From the NCBI GenBank assembly GCA_019914995.1, contig CM034138.1, positions 4,154,001 through 4,218,000 on the forward strand: a DNA stretch of 64,000 bases. Direction: 5' to 3'. The notes under the pieces are model-generated. The model saw only the letters and a program-made list of their open reading frames with translations, did no database searches and was not told the origin of the DNA. The translations under genes were made by a program, and so were the position numbers. The DNA comes from Acanthochlamys bracteata (taxonomy: Eukaryota > Streptophyta > Magnoliopsida > Pandanales > Velloziaceae). Below, in pieces: positions 1-11,982 of the stretch (position 1 is its first letter; each line of letters opens with the position of its first letter).

Positions 1-468
1 TGATATGCTTAAATGCCCGTTCTAATAATTGGAATGTGGAAACCGATAAATAAGGTGACGTTGGGTATAATTTACGAATAAAAATATATGAATTTTTTCG
101 ACAAATATGTGACAATTAATACACAAGATAGAACAAAATAATTTACGTAAAAGAACTCTCACTGCTTCGAAAAAAAATTTTACGGATGGAATAAAAAACA
201 ATCCACTAATAATAATACTTTGTTCTCCGCTCGGAATAACAATTAATATTCTATTATCGAAAGAAAAATATACTTGAAAAATAAGTAGCATACAGAATTA
301 TCAAACACACCACATGCAACGCGCACTCGTGGTTGTCTATAGCAACACGTACGTAACATTTTGCCTCTTACACAAGGCAACTCTTGCATGCTGTACCGCA
401 TCGCTAGTACAGCATCAACTCCGCAGCTATTGCATACCATCTTCCACCAATATTTAATTTGTTATAAG

Positions 469-1242
469 CATAGTCGTAAGAATCGGATCGGACATCGAAT
501 CGAAAAATTATAGATCACGATCGATGGATCAACCGGTCAAACCTGTTGGATCAATAATATTAAAGTATTTTAAATTAATAATAATAACAATCACAATAAA
601 AAATCTACTGTCATTTTAGCACTATGAATAATAATAGCAGTAGCAATCATAACAAAAAATTAGACTTTTTTATTATGGCATTATTATCAACAACAACAGC
701 AATAATAATCACAGCGAAAATTAAAATATTGCCACCATAATATTACCACCACTAACAATAATAATAACAACGAAAATTTATAATGAGAAATATTTAAAGA
801 AATTAGGAGTTTAGAAAAAGATAAAATCATAAAATAGATAAATTATAAAAAAGATATAAGTAATTTTTTTAGGTATACATATTTGATTCTAAATATTTTA
901 CAATATAAAAATTTTAAAAATCACTAATAATTAATATTTATAAATAAGACATAATTAATTATATTTTTGCATTATCACATCCAAATGCAAAATCTAAACT
1001 ACATATTATTTTTTAACATAGGGCTATTAATAATTATTTTTGCATTAAATATATCATCAATTTAAAATTTTTCTAGATAATTTTCTAAAAATTTTATTCA
1101 ACCCGGTTTGACTCGCCGGTCGGGTCGATCGGATTAAAGGGGTCAAAACGGGTCAAACCTATAAACGATATTTTTGCAAATTCGGATCGATTTACCGTCC
1201 TGGTCGACGATTTTCGGATCGATCCAGAGTCTTACAACTATG
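469..1242 (-). mobile_element. Non-autonomous hAT-type element, copy 1 (774 bp)
   Basis: The element is flanked by a perfect 8-bp direct repeat, GTTATAAG at 461-468 and again at 1243-1250, the target-site duplication size typical of hAT elements. Its ends are inverted: CATAGTCGTAAG on the left and CTTACAACTATG on the right. Both subterminal regions are rich in CCGG, GGATCGAT and GGTCAAAC-like motifs, while the middle is almost pure A/T with AATAATAATA runs. I see no coding sequence. Its right end matches the left end of the element at 1735-2329, so the two lie in opposite orientation. The family call rests on duplication length and terminal inverted repeats only, since no transposase is present. 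Confidence 0.85.
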
Positions 1243-1734
1243 GTTATAAGTAGCTCACTTAAATAGGATTAATTTTTGAACTGATCTATTTGGACCAGCT
1301 GCATCGGCGCGGCCTATATTGTATGCAAAGAGATTTTGGATACTTAACACTTTTTACTGAATATTTTTTAATTCAATTTTTCAAAATTTACTTTCTATAA
1401 CCCTTTTTTGTTTAAATATACCAAATTACTATTAGGGCTTCTCAATTTTAGTCTTTGGAATAATTCAATTTTTTGTCTTTGGAATGGTTCAAAGATTTGA
1501 AGGAACTGGGCGAAATGCATGAACTTGAAAGGCGTTGTTTTTTAGTTTATTTATTGATATATAAATTGCTATGATATTCTAAAATAAATTGCTACCTTTT
1601 TCCAGGTTAGTATTTAGCATTTTGAAGAGTTTGTTTTTAGTCTTTGATAGGAATAGTAACTCGTGTAAAAGCTTGATTGGCTGCTTGCTGGACACTCATA
1701 CCTAAAGCTGCAAATCACTCACAAGTGATTCAAT

Positions 1735-2329
1735 CATAATTGTAAAACCCGGACCGGCCCGTCCGGATCGACCCGAAAATCGTCGACCAGAGCATAAATC
1801 GGTCCGGATTTGTAATAAAACCGTTTATACAATCGATCCGTTTCGACCTATTTTGACCCGCTCCGACCCGCTTGCCCGGGTCAAACAGGATTAAATTAAA
1901 TTTTAAAAAATTTAAATTTGTGATATATTGATACAAAAATAATTATTAGTAGCCTTATATTGAAATATAATATATAGTTTAGATTTTACATTTGGATGTG
2001 ATAATGCAAAAAAATAAGTTTGTTATATTTTATTTGTAAATATTTATTATTAGTGATTTTTAAGTTCTTATATTACTAATTCTATTAAATTGTAAGAAAA
2101 ATAATAAAATTATTCAAAACAAAAAATTTCTTTTAAAATTTATTATTTAAAATATTTTTTGTTTTTCTATATATTTTTGTTAGTTTAATTTTCTTTTATA
2201 CTTTCTAACAAAGAAAAATAATAAGCGTTCATGCAACCGTTAATATTTTGATATTTTTAATATAACGGTTCAACCCGTTGATCCGAACAGTTTTTCGGTT
2301 CAATGTCCGAACCGGTTTTTACAACTATG
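1735..2329 (+). mobile_element. Non-autonomous hAT-type element, copy 2 (595 bp)
   Basis: An 8-bp direct repeat, GATTCAAT, flanks the element at 1727-1734 and 2330-2337. The termini are CATAATTGTAAAA and TTTTTACAACTATG. The left 150 bp is GC-rich, with alternating CCGG, GATCGACCCG and GGGTCAAAC words shared with copies at 469-1242, 47.8-47.95 kb and 56.7-56.9 kb. The core is AT-rich and non-coding. A 68-residue reading frame over the left end is only the repeat read through and is not a gene. Confidence 0.87.
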
Positions 2330-2337
2330 GATTCAAT

Positions 2338-4592
2338 GTGATTATATTGCCATTCTAAGCAATCAGAAACATTACGTGTTACTCAATTGTGATATATTAT
2401 AGCATTTTGTAAAGTTGTGCATCTCTTAAATTTTTGTTTGATTTAGAGTTGTGCCATATTTCTATTCACAGTCTCTACACAGGCATCCACTGCCCACTGA
2501 AGTATGTTTATCAGTTAACTGCTTCTACATCATACATTCTTTGGTTACATTTCTTTTTTATTACAATATGCTGAAATTGGTGTTGATGACCTTACTTGTT
2601 ATGAGAGGTTAAACGGCACCGGTTCATGAACATAGTCATAAATACAAACATAAAACAATAATCATCTGAACAAGGAATTTGATGTTTTTGTATTCATTAG
2701 ACATGATATAGTAGACATATGACTGAAAGTCTCTTTCCCATTGTGTCCCTTATGTATGTGTTTTTAGTTGTCTTACCCTTATTTGTTCTCAGAAACGACT
2801 GATTTTTTAGTTTGTTCATAGGCACTTTCGGATATGCCACGCGGAACATCTAATTGGAAAGTCTTCGGAGAATGTGTCAAGCTGACGATAAAACTTGATC
2901 GTTGTTTTAAGTAGGTTCAGGATTGTGTATTTAATAGTTCTTTTACCTTTTGTTACAAATGTTCATCAGCTAACCTGTCTTATAAGGTTTCTATCTGGAA
3001 AGCATTAAAGTGGAAGGCAAACTTTGAAGCGAGTAAGAAGTTGAAGGAAAGACTAATGGCTCAAAGAAAGCAAATGTCTGAGAAAATGAAGAGTTATGCT
3101 AACAAGTTACAAATTATAGTGTACATTTACCTCATTGGTGGCATTTCCAACAGTAGACAAAGTGAGTAAACCGCTTGCAAGTGTTATGTTAGTTTCATTT
3201 ATAATTAGCACATTTTACTTTGTAAATTATATGCGTTGTCTGATTTAAAGAGTGTAAGATGTCAGTGCATTCTTAAACTTACTAATGTCAAGATCAAAAT
3301 TTTGGTTTGGCAGTGTGCTGCTGGTTCAAAGGATCTTTTCTACAAGATGTTATATACGATTAGATAATTTGCTTTGCTACAATAGTTTGGTTACATATTG
3401 AGCTTTCCTAAGCAGCATAATCGCATAGACTTTGTTATATAGTAACATATTATAGTTAATCTAGATGCATAGTCTCATAGATAATAGGTTTTTTCTTTCC
3501 ATAGTGATCTTGTTAATTGCTGCGCGCCAAGCTTATTTCCATGAGCTTCTATATCAAAGTTACTTCTTTCTGTGAGCAAGTTTTTCGGCTGCGTATGTTC
3601 CTAGAATTCGATTCTCTATATGAATCATGCTAATCCTTATTATTAACCTACTTTGATTTCTTATCATATCAACCTGTTCTATATTCACTTTGATTGAACT
3701 ATTTAAACAATATTTAATGATGCTACAATATTTGTATCAACGTATCAAATTTGATCCTGCTATATTTTGTGCTTTCAATTGAAATAAAAAGGGCCTTCTT
3801 TTGTCCAATGAGTCTAGCAGAAGGTTTAGATATCACAAACCAAAGAGCAAACCTGAACCAATCTTTTTGGCCCTAATAAGTTTATGCTTCCTAGGAGATG
3901 CTAAGATAAATGTCTACAATGTTACGAATGCAAATCCCAATGACCGTCTCAGGGTGTGCGGCATCATATGGGAACGAGATATGATGTTACGGTTTTAGAT
4001 CACTCAAATCGCGCAAGCGTGTGATATGCTAATGATGACAATGTAATTGCTAAAGAATAGTAAAACTGGAAAATAAAGTCTTTTTGCATACCCTATGAAG
4101 TGCCTGCACTTCTTATTTAAAGCTATTGAATCCCACTCACAGAGTTCTAGAGCTGCTACAAGACTGTTTGGCAATTCTAATGCCACAAGGACTCCTACTG
4201 AGATACAACTCTCCTAATGAATAGACTTCCTAATGGACTTAAAACTCTTTATTCTATGCATGCAGGCATTATCACTTGGATGTAGCTCCTCACCCTTGGC
4301 AGCCAACACCACTTATATTGCTGAACCAACCTACGATTACTGCGTTGAGGTACCTTCACATCACTTAATTCTTCCAGCTGCAAGCTTGCCCCACACTCCC
4401 TTACATATGACAGTTACCTTGGTGCAGGAGTAAAGACACCTCGGCATTGGTGGATGATGCAGATGCAAGAGCCTGGTGCCTAGGAGCTATCTTGCGTGTA
4501 GTTTTTTGGGAGCTCTTTCAACTTAATCGCAGTTAGCTTACATATAAGCTACATTAAAGCAAGCTAATCAAGCTGGACCTCATTTGGCCCTT
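2338..4592. other. Intergenic stretch with a possible exon relic near 2.82-3.17 kb
   Basis: No intact gene is visible. Two stretches look exon-like on the plus strand. 2821-2910 reads as ...MPRGTSNWKVFGECVKLT..., and 2990-3165 reads as a charged segment (KALKWKANFEASKKLKERL) followed by a short hydrophobic stretch (IVYIYLIGG). They are separated by a plausible intron. Frames do not extend and I recognise no family. 3800-4440 has scattered short frames with no motif. This could be a decayed gene or chance. Confidence 0.3.
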
Positions 4593-5476
4593 TAAGGTTG
4601 TGTTTGGATGAAGGGTTCATAGGAAGTGGAAGTACAAACAAAGAAAAAGATAGTAAAAGAAGAAAAAGCAAGGGAAGAAAAAAACTGTGATGGTGTTTGG
4701 ATAAATTAGTAAAAGGGAAGAAGTATAAGAGTAAATTATATTTGAATTAGAAGAGGAACGGAAGAAGAACTATAAGAAAGAGACAAAAATATTCTTGTAT
4801 ATGTAATTTTTTGTAATAATTGAAAGAAAAAGACAAAAATGCTTAATTTTGTTTACTTTTATGTTCGAAATTTTAAATCTTACTTTTCATCTTGCGCAAA
4901 TACTAAGAAAATTTTCTTCAACTCAGCCACTGTCATTAAAAATTAAAAACAGTCAATTCAAAAATGTTTCCAAATTTACTTTAATATCATTAATAAGAAC
5001 AAGCTATAAGCCACGATCTTATAGTTGCAAGTGACATCATTAACATAATACAAACACCAATAGCACGTGATACAATAACATGATATAATAGTACATAATT
5101 ACTACAAATATTAATAATATATAATACAATAGCAAGTAATACTACATCAACATGACTTCAACTTGAACAAGGTTTTCACTACACCCGAACAAACTACTAG
5201 CACTAATTACTACAAATACAACATCAACATGATTAATCAAGTGACATCATCGACAACAAAAGTTTCTTACGTTTTTCTATTGAAAATTGCAGTAATGATC
5301 TTAACTCCGCAGGATTTCTCATAAAAAAAGATAACACTGTCGACGAAGATGACCTTCAAACCCAAATTCATTTAAAAGAATAACGATTTCATCACCTAAT
5401 ATTAGAAGAGTTTCCTTACCTGAGACAAAGTTGGTAATAACTTGAGCAATTTGTACAATAGCATCAGTCATTTTAT

Positions 5477-6201
5477 CTATGGCAGTACTCGTACTTCTTT
5501 TGATTTTGATTTCCTAATCCTAGACGAAGTACCCCCCATAGTTTGTGAGTGGAGATCAACAGATGCATGTGTTGATTGTCTTTTAGTATCCTGATTTCTG
5601 ACATGAAAATCTTTTAAATCAACGCGATTTTCAGAAACAAATTCATCTATTTCTTGAGTTCTGTTTCCAGATTGCTCCCTATTCAAAATATCTCTTATTT
5701 CAACAAAATTAACAACTCTATATCCCGAAGCTCTATCGCCTCCATACACGATACTCAATTTATCATAAGGAAGAGAAAATAACTTATTTCTCCATTCAGC
5801 AGCTTCAAGATTGTGCTACAATTGAAATAACAAAATCACATTATTAGAAGACGAGTTTAATAAAAGAATATACAAGTCTATACATTTTCAAATGGAATAA
5901 TTGAAGAAAAATATATCTGAATCAATTCTTTCCAAATAGCAAGCTTAGCATCAAATTTGCGCGTAGTACGGTTCCAAACAAATCCACTAAGACCACCCTT
6001 AAATAGGTCCCATACTGGAGCAATTTTTTTTTTAATGTACTTAATACGACTTTGAAGTTTGTCTTTATCTAATGCTTTATCTGAACATAATTCTTTCATC
6101 TCTTTTAGCACAATATCATATGCGTGTGTCGTGAAGGTTCCGTTAACCTGATTTTCCATATCATTTTGATGAAGTAAAGCATCAACAAGAGCATCATCCA
6201 T
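5477..6201 (-). pseudogene. Harbinger Myb/SANT-like DNA-binding protein gene, decayed
   Basis: The second gene of the Harbinger element. In autonomous relatives this protein helps the transposase bind termini and enter the nucleus. The first exon (6201-5878) starts MDDALVDALLHQ and contains the features of the Myb/SANT-like domain: KDKLQSRIKYIKKK, then WDLFKGGLSGFVWN and a W-K-E-L-I end. After a short gap, probably an intron, 5820-5477 continues with EAAEWRNK and the family signature LSIVYGGDRASG, followed by a low-complexity polar tail ending in RKSKSKEVRVLP. The junction near 5880-5820 is uncertain. Length and domain order fit the family, but the state of the splice sites cannot be judged by eye, so activity is doubtful. 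Confidence 0.72.
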
Positions 6202-6481
6202 AACCGAAGTCCATAAAAGATGAACTTGGCTCCCAACACTTGCCTTCCTCTTTAATGATATTTTGACGTCTTTATATCCATACAGAAAAACACATACAAT
6301 AAAAAAATTAATTTATCAAGTGGTGAAAATAGTAAGCAATATCTAAATGTATGATGTCACACGTAGGAAACATAATGTCAATCATATACAAAAGTCAATA
6401 ATATAATTCATACATCATAGTTAACATTTTGTAAACATCATAGGAATAATACTATTAAAAGATACATATAATAAGATACTA

Positions 6482-7789
6482 CTATATAGTGTAATCCCTC
6501 CACATAATTTGAGCAATTTGATCCCTAATTAACTTTCCTCGTTGTGTGTCTTCACTGTGACCATCATCATCACAATGAGTGTTGGCTGCAGTTGGTTGGT
6601 TGGCAAGCTCCTCATCTACTTTCCTAATAAGGTCATCATCTAGATCTTCATTTATAATATAGTTATGTATAATGCAACATGCCAATATGATTTTTGTTTG
6701 GATTTCAACACCAAAAAACGGCTCATCCGAACTTGATATAACTGGGAACCGTTTCTTGAGTATGCCAAACGCTCTTTCAATTGTATTACACAATGATGCA
6801 TATCGAACGTTGAATAATTCTCGATAGTTTCTTGATGGATTTGATAAATACTCTCGTAAATGATACCTGACCCTCCTATAAGGTGTAATTAGTCCACTCG
6901 TTGTCATGAAACCAGCATCGACAAGATAGAATTTTTCTAAAATTAACATATCAAAATATGTCACCAAAATATTAATGAACAACTTATTTATATTTATATT
7001 CATTAGTGATTATCTTGTGGTATTCGTAGTGGAATGTGTCTTCTTAATGCACTTTTTAAAATTCTAGAGTCTGATGCTAATCCTTCCCAATCGGCTAAAA
7101 TATATGTGAATTTGAGATCAAAAGTACAAACAGCAAGCACATTTTATGTAGGATATTCCTTTCTATCACGATATCTAGGAGCATCTCTTGAGGTAACCTT
7201 AACTCGAATATATGTTCCATTAATTGCACCAACACAATCCTAACATTAGCACTTATTAGTTAATAAGTTATCTAATATAAAATTATTATAAATATGAGTT
7301 AGAATATTATATTCACCTTGAAATACGGGTAGTATCTATGACTATTATATATTTCTGCATGCACTCGTGATCCATCAGGCTGTTGCACCAACTTTTTCTC
7401 TAATTCTATGATGGCTTTTAATACACTGTGGAAGTGACGACTAATAGTCTCTCCGAAACGCTGAAAAATATCTTGTGCTAAACTATTTCTTAGCTTTTGT
7501 CCAACAATGCACATAAAACTAATAACTTATTCTCCAATACTATTTCGCCGTGTATAGATCGAACACCACCATATGTTACTAACATGTCACACAATTTTGT
7601 AAATGCTGATGGACTCATTCGACATATACGATAATATCTAGCTTCATTCAAAATGGAACTAAGTACTGCACGTCGAATCCTTTCTCTTTCTTCCTCAACA
7701 ACACCACCAAGTTCAATTATCTTTCTCTTAAGTGGGTTTTGAAACATCACCCAATGGATAACAATAAAAACGAAAAAATGCCACAGCAT
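6482..7789 (-). pseudogene. Harbinger DDE transposase, inactivated
   Basis: DDE_Tnp_4-type transposase, the enzyme that would cut and rejoin the element ends. The N-terminal part (7789-7490) has a helix-rich stretch ending MSPSAFTKLCDMLV. 7514-7299 gives the GETISRHFHSVLKAI helix typical of the family. 7243-7034 read on the minus strand gives AINGTYIRV ... DSRILKSALRRH. 7003-6482 gives FYLVDAGF ... IERAFGILKKRF and CCIIHNYI. Several defects are visible: the frame changes near 7500-7520, a stop codon interrupts the middle exon after KEYPT, and the first catalytic Asp of the usual DGTY motif reads Asn (INGTY). The second Asp (DSRI) and the Glu (ERAFG) remain. Introns near 7310-7245 and 7025-6920 are plausible. 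It is a relic. Confidence 0.85.
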
Positions 7790-9895
7790 AATGCAACATA
7801 TAGAGTCTTATCAAGTTATCATCCATTATGTATATGAAGCCAAACTGCAAAAATTGAATTTAACAAGCTACTTTAACAAATAGTGTACAATAATAATATA
7901 ATCAACAAGAGCATTCAATGTAAGAAACATCAAAACTTATAAGCTCATCTCAACAACTGAAAATGAGGACAGCGGGGTCTACAGACAGCATGCATCATTG
8001 AGTTTGTTTTGAAGAGTAGGGGAGTTTTCTATAACAGAGTCTAGAGAATCCTAACTAGTTCAAATAGTTCAAGGATAACATATCCTAACTAGTTCAAATA
8101 GTTAAAGAGCAACATATCCTACAGCAGGCTGTTCAAAAAAATTCTTAACCAGTTGAAATAATGAAATTCTGATTCATTCAGATCAAGCTTCCTATGCATT
8201 TGAATGAACAACTTTTTCAAAAAAAGAAAAAACACATGCCTCAGTAAAAAGATTCTTCAAACAACATACATTATTTTGGAGGGGAGAGTTTCCTACAACA
8301 GCGTCTACAGAATTTGAATGAACAATTTTTTTTTGAAAAAAATATGTCACAAAAAAATTTTTTCTACAGCAGAGTCTACAGACAGCATGAGCTTGAGTGT
8401 TTTTTTTTTATGAGGGGAGTTTCCTACAGCATGGTGTGTCCACTTATGCTCTTGCATTTCATTAAAGTATTCATCATATATTATCCAGCTCTCATCGAAA
8501 AAACTCATGCAAGATGTGTTTCTATGTAAATTCACTCCTTCAATAAATAGGTTCTCAAAACAAAAAAATTTAAAAAAAAAAACTCCTCCAACAAGTCTCA
8601 TGGAAATGAAAACAGAAATTGAAGGTTTACTTTGAGAATCAGAATTTAAAATCTAGAATCTTGATTCCCCTTATTGATTAGATTCTAAATTTTTTCTTGA
8701 GTTTAAATTGCTAGAATCCATAATCAGAAACGTTACCAGATATCTTTTTAAAACAGAATCTACACTTAGAAGTTGGAAATTGTGGATTAAGACGCAACCA
8801 AACATCTTCTTTAGCTTCTAATAGAAAGTGATTCTTACATCTCTCTAAAAAATGCACTAAATAACTTTTCTCTAGAAAATATTGCCCACAACATCGATAA
8901 AAAAGGGAAGCAAGTCCGAAGTAAGTTCAGTAAAGCTTATAGCATCAAATCACAGACCACCATGCTATATGTTGAGACTAAAAATCCATTATCAAGGAAA
9001 TAAAAAAAATTTAATTTAAGAACTTGGTTACTTCTTTATCAATGAACTTGGTTACTTCTGTATCTCAAAGGAAGCATGTTACAGACCATAGTAGACCCAA
9101 AATTGACAGATATATCAATAAAATTTGAAAGAAGAAATAAAGAAAGGAAAAAAAAAAGATCCCTCCTTGATCAAAGCCGGCAATGTTGGAGAGAAAAAAG
9201 ATTTTGAAAAAGAAGAGAAAAAATCTTAGATAAGAAAAATAAAAAAAATAAAAAAGAGAAATAGACAAAGGAACCTGCAAGAAACAAGAATCAGCTTAGA
9301 CTAAAACTTCTAAAAAGTATTAACAAAAAAGAAAAACCAAACAAATACAGAAAAATCATGAAGCAAACAAGAAGAAAAATTAAAAGAAATGAAAAAAGAG
9401 AAAAAACAGATCAATTACAAAATCGGAACAACAATCCTACAAAAATAAAAGCAGAACAAACTCCAAAAACATATGACCAAAAATTTCTTTAAGAAAAAAG
9501 AAATAATGAAATCTACAAATTTGGAACAGGACACATACCAAAGAAACTCACCTGCTTTATCGAAAAAGTGAAAGAGATATTGACCGACTACTGCTATCGA
9601 AACTGGAAGTCGATTCGATGGCACTGGAGGGAGATCGTGGTAGCCGGAAGCTATACGCGAGCGGTGGCGTGAAGAAAATGAGAGAAAGAAAGCTATGGCA
9701 GAATGAGGGAAAATTAAGAAACGAAACGTTGTGCGTTTCATTCTCTCCGGTTAACGCAAATACCACTCAACAGTGCATATTTTCTCCCCTTCTGTCCCCC
9801 ATTCTCCTTCACTCCTAACAGTAAACTCTAATCCAAACACCCACAAAGGAGGGGAATTATTTTTCCTTCTTCTCCCTTTCTTTTGTGTACTTGTA
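7790..9895. other. Non-coding leader half of the Harbinger element
   Basis: About 2.1 kb between the transposase start and the right terminus. It contains imperfect repeats of a TCCTACAGCAGAGTCTACAG-like word (near 7975, 8035, 8120, 8295 and 8365), long A-rich runs around 9120-9400, and a more GC-balanced patch at 9550-9730 that could be the promoter and 5' UTR of the transposon genes. No reading frame here shows a recognisable protein. Confidence 0.45.
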
Positions 9896-9912
9896 ATCCA
9901 AACACTGTGTAA

Positions 9913-11539
9913 AGTGTGTTCTTCCCACTCTTACAACTCGCTCTTTTTTACTAAAAAATCCTTTCAGCTCACTTTCAGTTATACAAAGAACATGATAAAT
10001 CACTTTAAACTCACCTCTTTCTACAAAAGAACACACAAATTAAACTCATTTCTGATAACACTATTTATAATAACTTACTTTTTAATAACTCACTTTCAGT
10101 CCAAAAGAACACAACATAATATGTGCGGCACATATCAATTATGCTACCTACAACTGCACGTGCTTGCGCTCATGTGCCCCGCGCCTTACCCTCACCATTG
10201 CCTCTCTTGTGTGCTCTATGCCTGCATTGCCGTTGCAATCTGTGGTCATCTCCGCCCAAGTACTGCTTGCAACTCAGCTTGACCCAACACGGATCTGCTT
10301 ATTGTATTAGTGCAATCTATTCGCTACAATCATTTCGTTATAACAGCCGGATCAGCGAGCTCCACTCTCAAAGCATCGTTACCTTTGCGATCGTCAGTGA
10401 TCTCCTTCATGATCTCTAATTGGCCGCCAATTCCCAATGATCTCACCGCTTGATTATTCAAACTACTATAATTGCTCCCATCACTCGCCAAGTTGCCAAA
10501 TGGCTAGCATCATCTTCCTCAGCCATAATGCTATAGATTGATCTGTTTGGGTTGCCTACGGGTTAGGCCGAGAGCTGGCTTCCTGATCATTTGAGCTACA
10601 TATCGAAATTTCTATATGTATGCATTCATATTGTATGCAAAGTGACTTTATATATGAGACACTCCTATGCATATTTGTTTGTCCGCCTCTTCTCTTGATT
10701 TCCTCTATTCTCAAGTTGTTCTTCTAGGTGTTGCACATCATACAAGTGCTACAAAAATTAAAATCCTAGAGAACTTTTGAGTGATCAAGAATCTGAAAAG
10801 AAATTTTAAAAAAAAAAAACCACTACAGAGAAAATAGAAAGAGAATTGTGGGACCTTCACTCCTAGTAATATTCTTAATTGTGAGAATGTGTTCGATTGC
10901 TAATCATGACAAATTATAACTGATTTTGTGATAAGAATAAAATTTCAAGTGAAGACCTAGTTATTTTGGATTTTGTTGCGGTGCACTCTTACACACCTTT
11001 TGAGTTTCAACTTTAAGGTATTCTGAATTAATCTTAAAATATCCTAGTTTATTTAGAGTATGATCAATTATACTTTAAGTTAAATAAGGATGCTCTAAAA
11101 TTGAATTAGATTTGTTAATGTGAGCGATACTTAATAAGAGAACTTTTGATCTTGATCTTTGGGATTTCGCACACATTAACCACTCTTATAAAGAGCGCCT
11201 AGATTGTTTAAGCTACATGGTAGCACGCCATTAAAAATAATTTTCAAAAAATAAGTAAAAAATAAATTATCAAAAAATAAAATTTTAAAAATAAATTTAT
11301 AAATTTATTGCAAATAACTTTTGATGAAAGAAAATAATCTCTGAAAATACTCATGGTAAAGTAAACAAATCCTAAGCAATTTAAACTAGTTCGAGCAAGT
11401 CTAATGTTTTATCAAATATTCGATCTGAATGGAAACTGGAATACATAAACCGAATCATTTTCTTCTATTTATAAGTATAAAATAACTGCCGGAGGCAAAA
11501 AAAGAAAAAGAAAGAAATAAAGGTTCCTCCACACCACCA
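9913..11539. other. Intergenic stretch, no gene seen
   Basis: This lies between the Harbinger element and the leader of the X8 gene. 10120-10420 is more GC-rich than its surroundings and has overlapping open frames of 98 and 169 residues, but they are cysteine/leucine-rich, lack any motif and show no splice structure. I do not call a gene. The rest is AT-rich. Confidence 0.4.
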
Positions 11540-11982
11540 CTACTACATCATCAACAACATTTTAACAACTATGATGGTCATCATCACAGGCATCATTAGA
11601 CATGATCATGTTGTGCTCCGCAGAAAAAAAAAACAAAGGTTAAAATTCCAACCATCACCTTTTTCTGCTTTTGGTCTTTTTCCGAACACCTGCAATTAGA
11701 TTGCGTGCTTGCTCTTGCTTGCAACAACCAAAAGCTTCTGTCATCCTCAATTCCCAAGTTTCCTTTTATTCCCTTCCTCTCGTTCACCATTTCCTCGTTC
11801 CTTCTTACATCCATCAAGGAAATTTGATTCTCTCCCAACAGTTCAATATATAGCAACAGTTTATGCCAAAAAGCTCTCTCTTTTCCTGAGTCTTATACAA
11901 CATTGCATTGTCATTCTCTTGTTCGGAAGCAGAACCTCTTGCTTGTGAGTTCTTCTTCTTCTTCTTGTTCTTCATTATTGTG
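11540..11982 (+). promoter_or_regulatory. 5' leader and proximal promoter of the X8 gene
   Basis: Pyrimidine-rich leader (TTCTTCTTCTTCTT at 11950-11972) directly before the start codon at 11983, a common property of plant 5' UTRs. The sequence TTCAATATATAGCAAC near 11840 could serve as a TATA box about 140 bp upstream of the ATG. Several upstream ATGs with short frames occur at 11671-11908, so the transcription start probably lies downstream of most of them. Confidence 0.4.

Larger units (their letters stand above)
4596..9909 (-). mobile_element. PIF/Harbinger DNA transposon, 5.3 kb, decayed
   Basis: A class II element of the PIF/Harbinger superfamily. It is bounded by TAA on both sides (4593-4595 and 9910-9912), the trinucleotide target preferred by this superfamily. 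Its ends share the inverted word GTGTTTGGAT: GGTTGTGTTTGGAT at the left and ATCCAAACACTGTG at the right. Each end has a second internal copy of the word (near 4692 and 9828), giving doubled subterminal repeats. On the minus strand it carries a DDE transposase (7789-6482) followed by a Myb/SANT-like gene (6201-5477), the two-gene layout standard for autonomous plant Harbingers. Both genes are damaged, so the copy looks immobile on its own. The terminus call is by eye; the outermost bases of the inverted repeats do not match perfectly. Confidence 0.8.

Noticed and set aside
9773-10419. Overlapping open frames of 169 and 98 codons before the X8 gene
   Set aside because: Cys/Leu-rich, no recognisable domain, no supporting splice sites; the first frame begins inside the Harbinger terminus.
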